A program made the position numbers and the translations under genes. Under the pieces are notes generated by a model. That model ran no database searches. It saw nothing but the letters and a program-made list of their open reading frames with translations, and was not told the origin of the DNA. Below, one piece after another: positions 30,448 through 30,999 of a DNA stretch of 30,999 nucleotides; the first letter of the stretch is position 1; the number at the start of each line of letters is the position of its first letter. This DNA is from JADKCL01 sp046050405. GTDB taxonomy: Bacteria; Bacteroidota; Bacteroidia; J057; JADKCL01. The DNA lies in NCBI GenBank assembly GCA_046050405.1, contig JBJOPY010000191.1:1-30999 (forward strand), read 5' to 3'.

Positions 30448-30521
30448 CGGACGACACAGACGACAGGCGATGCGCCTCAACATTCCCCCATCGCCCCGTC
30501 TTCGATCCTCAATCCTTTTCT

Positions 30522-30529
30522 TATCTTTA
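30522..30529 (+). promoter_or_regulatory. -7 promoter element for fabG
   Basis: TATCTTTA differs by one base from TAnnTTTG, 25 nt before the ATG. The surrounding TTTTCTTATCTTTACCGCCC is close to the ABC-F gene's promoter sequence at 6360. Confidence 0.45.
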
Positions 30530-30554
30530 CCGCCCGTAAATCGAATGTAAACCC

Positions 30555-30999
30555 ATGAAAGCACTCGAAGGCAAAAACGCATTTATAACAGGCGCCACCC
30601 GCGGCATCGGCAAGGGCATCGCCCTGGAATTTGCCCGTCAGGGCGCCAACATCGCAGTAACCTATCTCAATGACGGCGATCTCAGTCCTGAACTCGTGAC
30701 AGAGATCGAGTCCCATGGCGTGAAATGCCTGGGCATCAGGGCAGATGCCAGCAGCATGGAAGACACCGTGGCGGCAATCGATGCCACTGCCGCAGCCTTC
30801 GGGGGCATCGACGCACTCGTGAACAATGCAGGCATCACCATGGACAACCTGCTCCTCCGCATGTCCGAGGAACAGTTTGACACGGTGGTCCGCGTGAACC
30901 TGAAAAGTGCATTCAACTCGACCAAAGCCGTGTTGAAAACCATGCTGAAGCAGCGCAGCGGCTCCATCATCAACATCAGTTCCATCGTCGGTGTCACTG
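30555..30999 (+). CDS. fabG: 3-oxoacyl-[ACP] reductase, 5' part
   Basis: 148 residues before the window ends. The product is a short-chain dehydrogenase/reductase that reduces 3-oxoacyl-ACP with NADPH in each round of fatty-acid elongation. Seen: the Rossmann nucleotide-binding motif TGATRGIGKGIA (TGxxxGIG), Asp64 in GIRADASS, the NNAG motif in ALVNNAGITMDNLLLRMSEE (typical of FabG), VNLKSAF with the structural Asn, and the start of the SxxxV catalytic-Ser region (INISSIVGVT). The Tyr-x-x-x-Lys lies beyond the window edge. Start ATG gives the expected MKALEGKNAFITG opening. Confidence 0.92.
   Translation, partial: MKALEGKNAFITGATRGIGKGIALEFARQGANIAVTYLNDGDLSPELVTEIESHGVKCLGIRADASSMEDTVAAIDATAAAFGGIDALVNNAGITMDNLLLRMSEEQFDTVVRVNLKSAFNSTKAVLKTMLKQRSGSIINISSIVGVT

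Noticed and set aside
1..30999. CRISPR arrays, insertion sequences, phage genes, toxin-antitoxin or defence systems
   Set aside because: No regularly spaced repeats, transposase or integrase motifs, terminal repeats with target duplications, or known defence-protein motifs were found on reading both strands.

Overview
The window looks like chromosomal DNA from a member of the Bacteroidota. The gene set fits: a YbiT-like ABC-F protein, STAS next to RNase Z, long RecQ, PdxJ, a NamZ/DUF1343 lipoprotein, and an IF-2 with a long charged N-terminus. Several genes carry -7 elements of the TAnnTTTG type used by the Bacteroidota primary sigma factor, and strong Shine-Dalgarno sites are mostly absent. 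By eye the DNA is moderately GC-rich (above 50 %). A Saprospiria-like lineage is possible, but I cannot fix it from this sequence.

Layout, left to right. (1) 1-1925: the 3' end of a GT-C membrane glycosyltransferase, a MazG-like pyrophosphohydrolase and a DUF937-type protein closed by a strong terminator hairpin. (2) 1992-3191: a gene-poor stretch containing shredded coding remnants. (3) 3192-4892: a small secreted protein and an orphan LuxE-type acyl-protein synthetase, both on the minus strand. (4) 5062-6197: a decayed O-antigen-ligase/polymerase gene with at least three reading-frame breaks. (5) 6422-9970: ABC-F ATPase, STAS protein and RNase Z. (6) 10068-13759: a GT-C membrane protein, pdxJ and a mannose-1-phosphate guanylyltransferase. 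(7) 14112-19017: recQ, a secreted beta-lactamase-fold protein, an IscA/ErpA-type Fe-S carrier and an HMG-CoA-lyase-like enzyme. (8) 19336-21507: two small secreted proteins and ilvE. (9) 21854-26761: a complete rimP-nusA-infB operon on the minus strand, with promoter, leader hairpin and terminator. (10) 27221-30999: a NamZ-like muramidase lipoprotein, fmt, a small membrane protein, a doubtful small ORF and the 5' part of fabG.

Most of the window is ordinary housekeeping: translation initiation (fmt, infB), transcription elongation (nusA), ribosome maturation (rimP), tRNA 3' processing (rnz), repair (recQ), PLP synthesis and a PLP enzyme (pdxJ, ilvE), Fe-S assembly, fatty-acid synthesis (fabG) and envelope sugar metabolism. 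I see no mobile element, CRISPR array, rRNA, tRNA or defence island, and no wholly new multi-gene system. The observations most worth following are: a compact intrinsic-terminator-like element directly before the rimP start codon, suggesting attenuation of the nusA operon; a recurring layout in which a TAnnTTTG-like box lies only 4-7 nt from the start codon, suggesting leaderless mRNAs; an ABC-F protein with a destroyed second Walker A; and enzyme homologues with altered active-site motifs.
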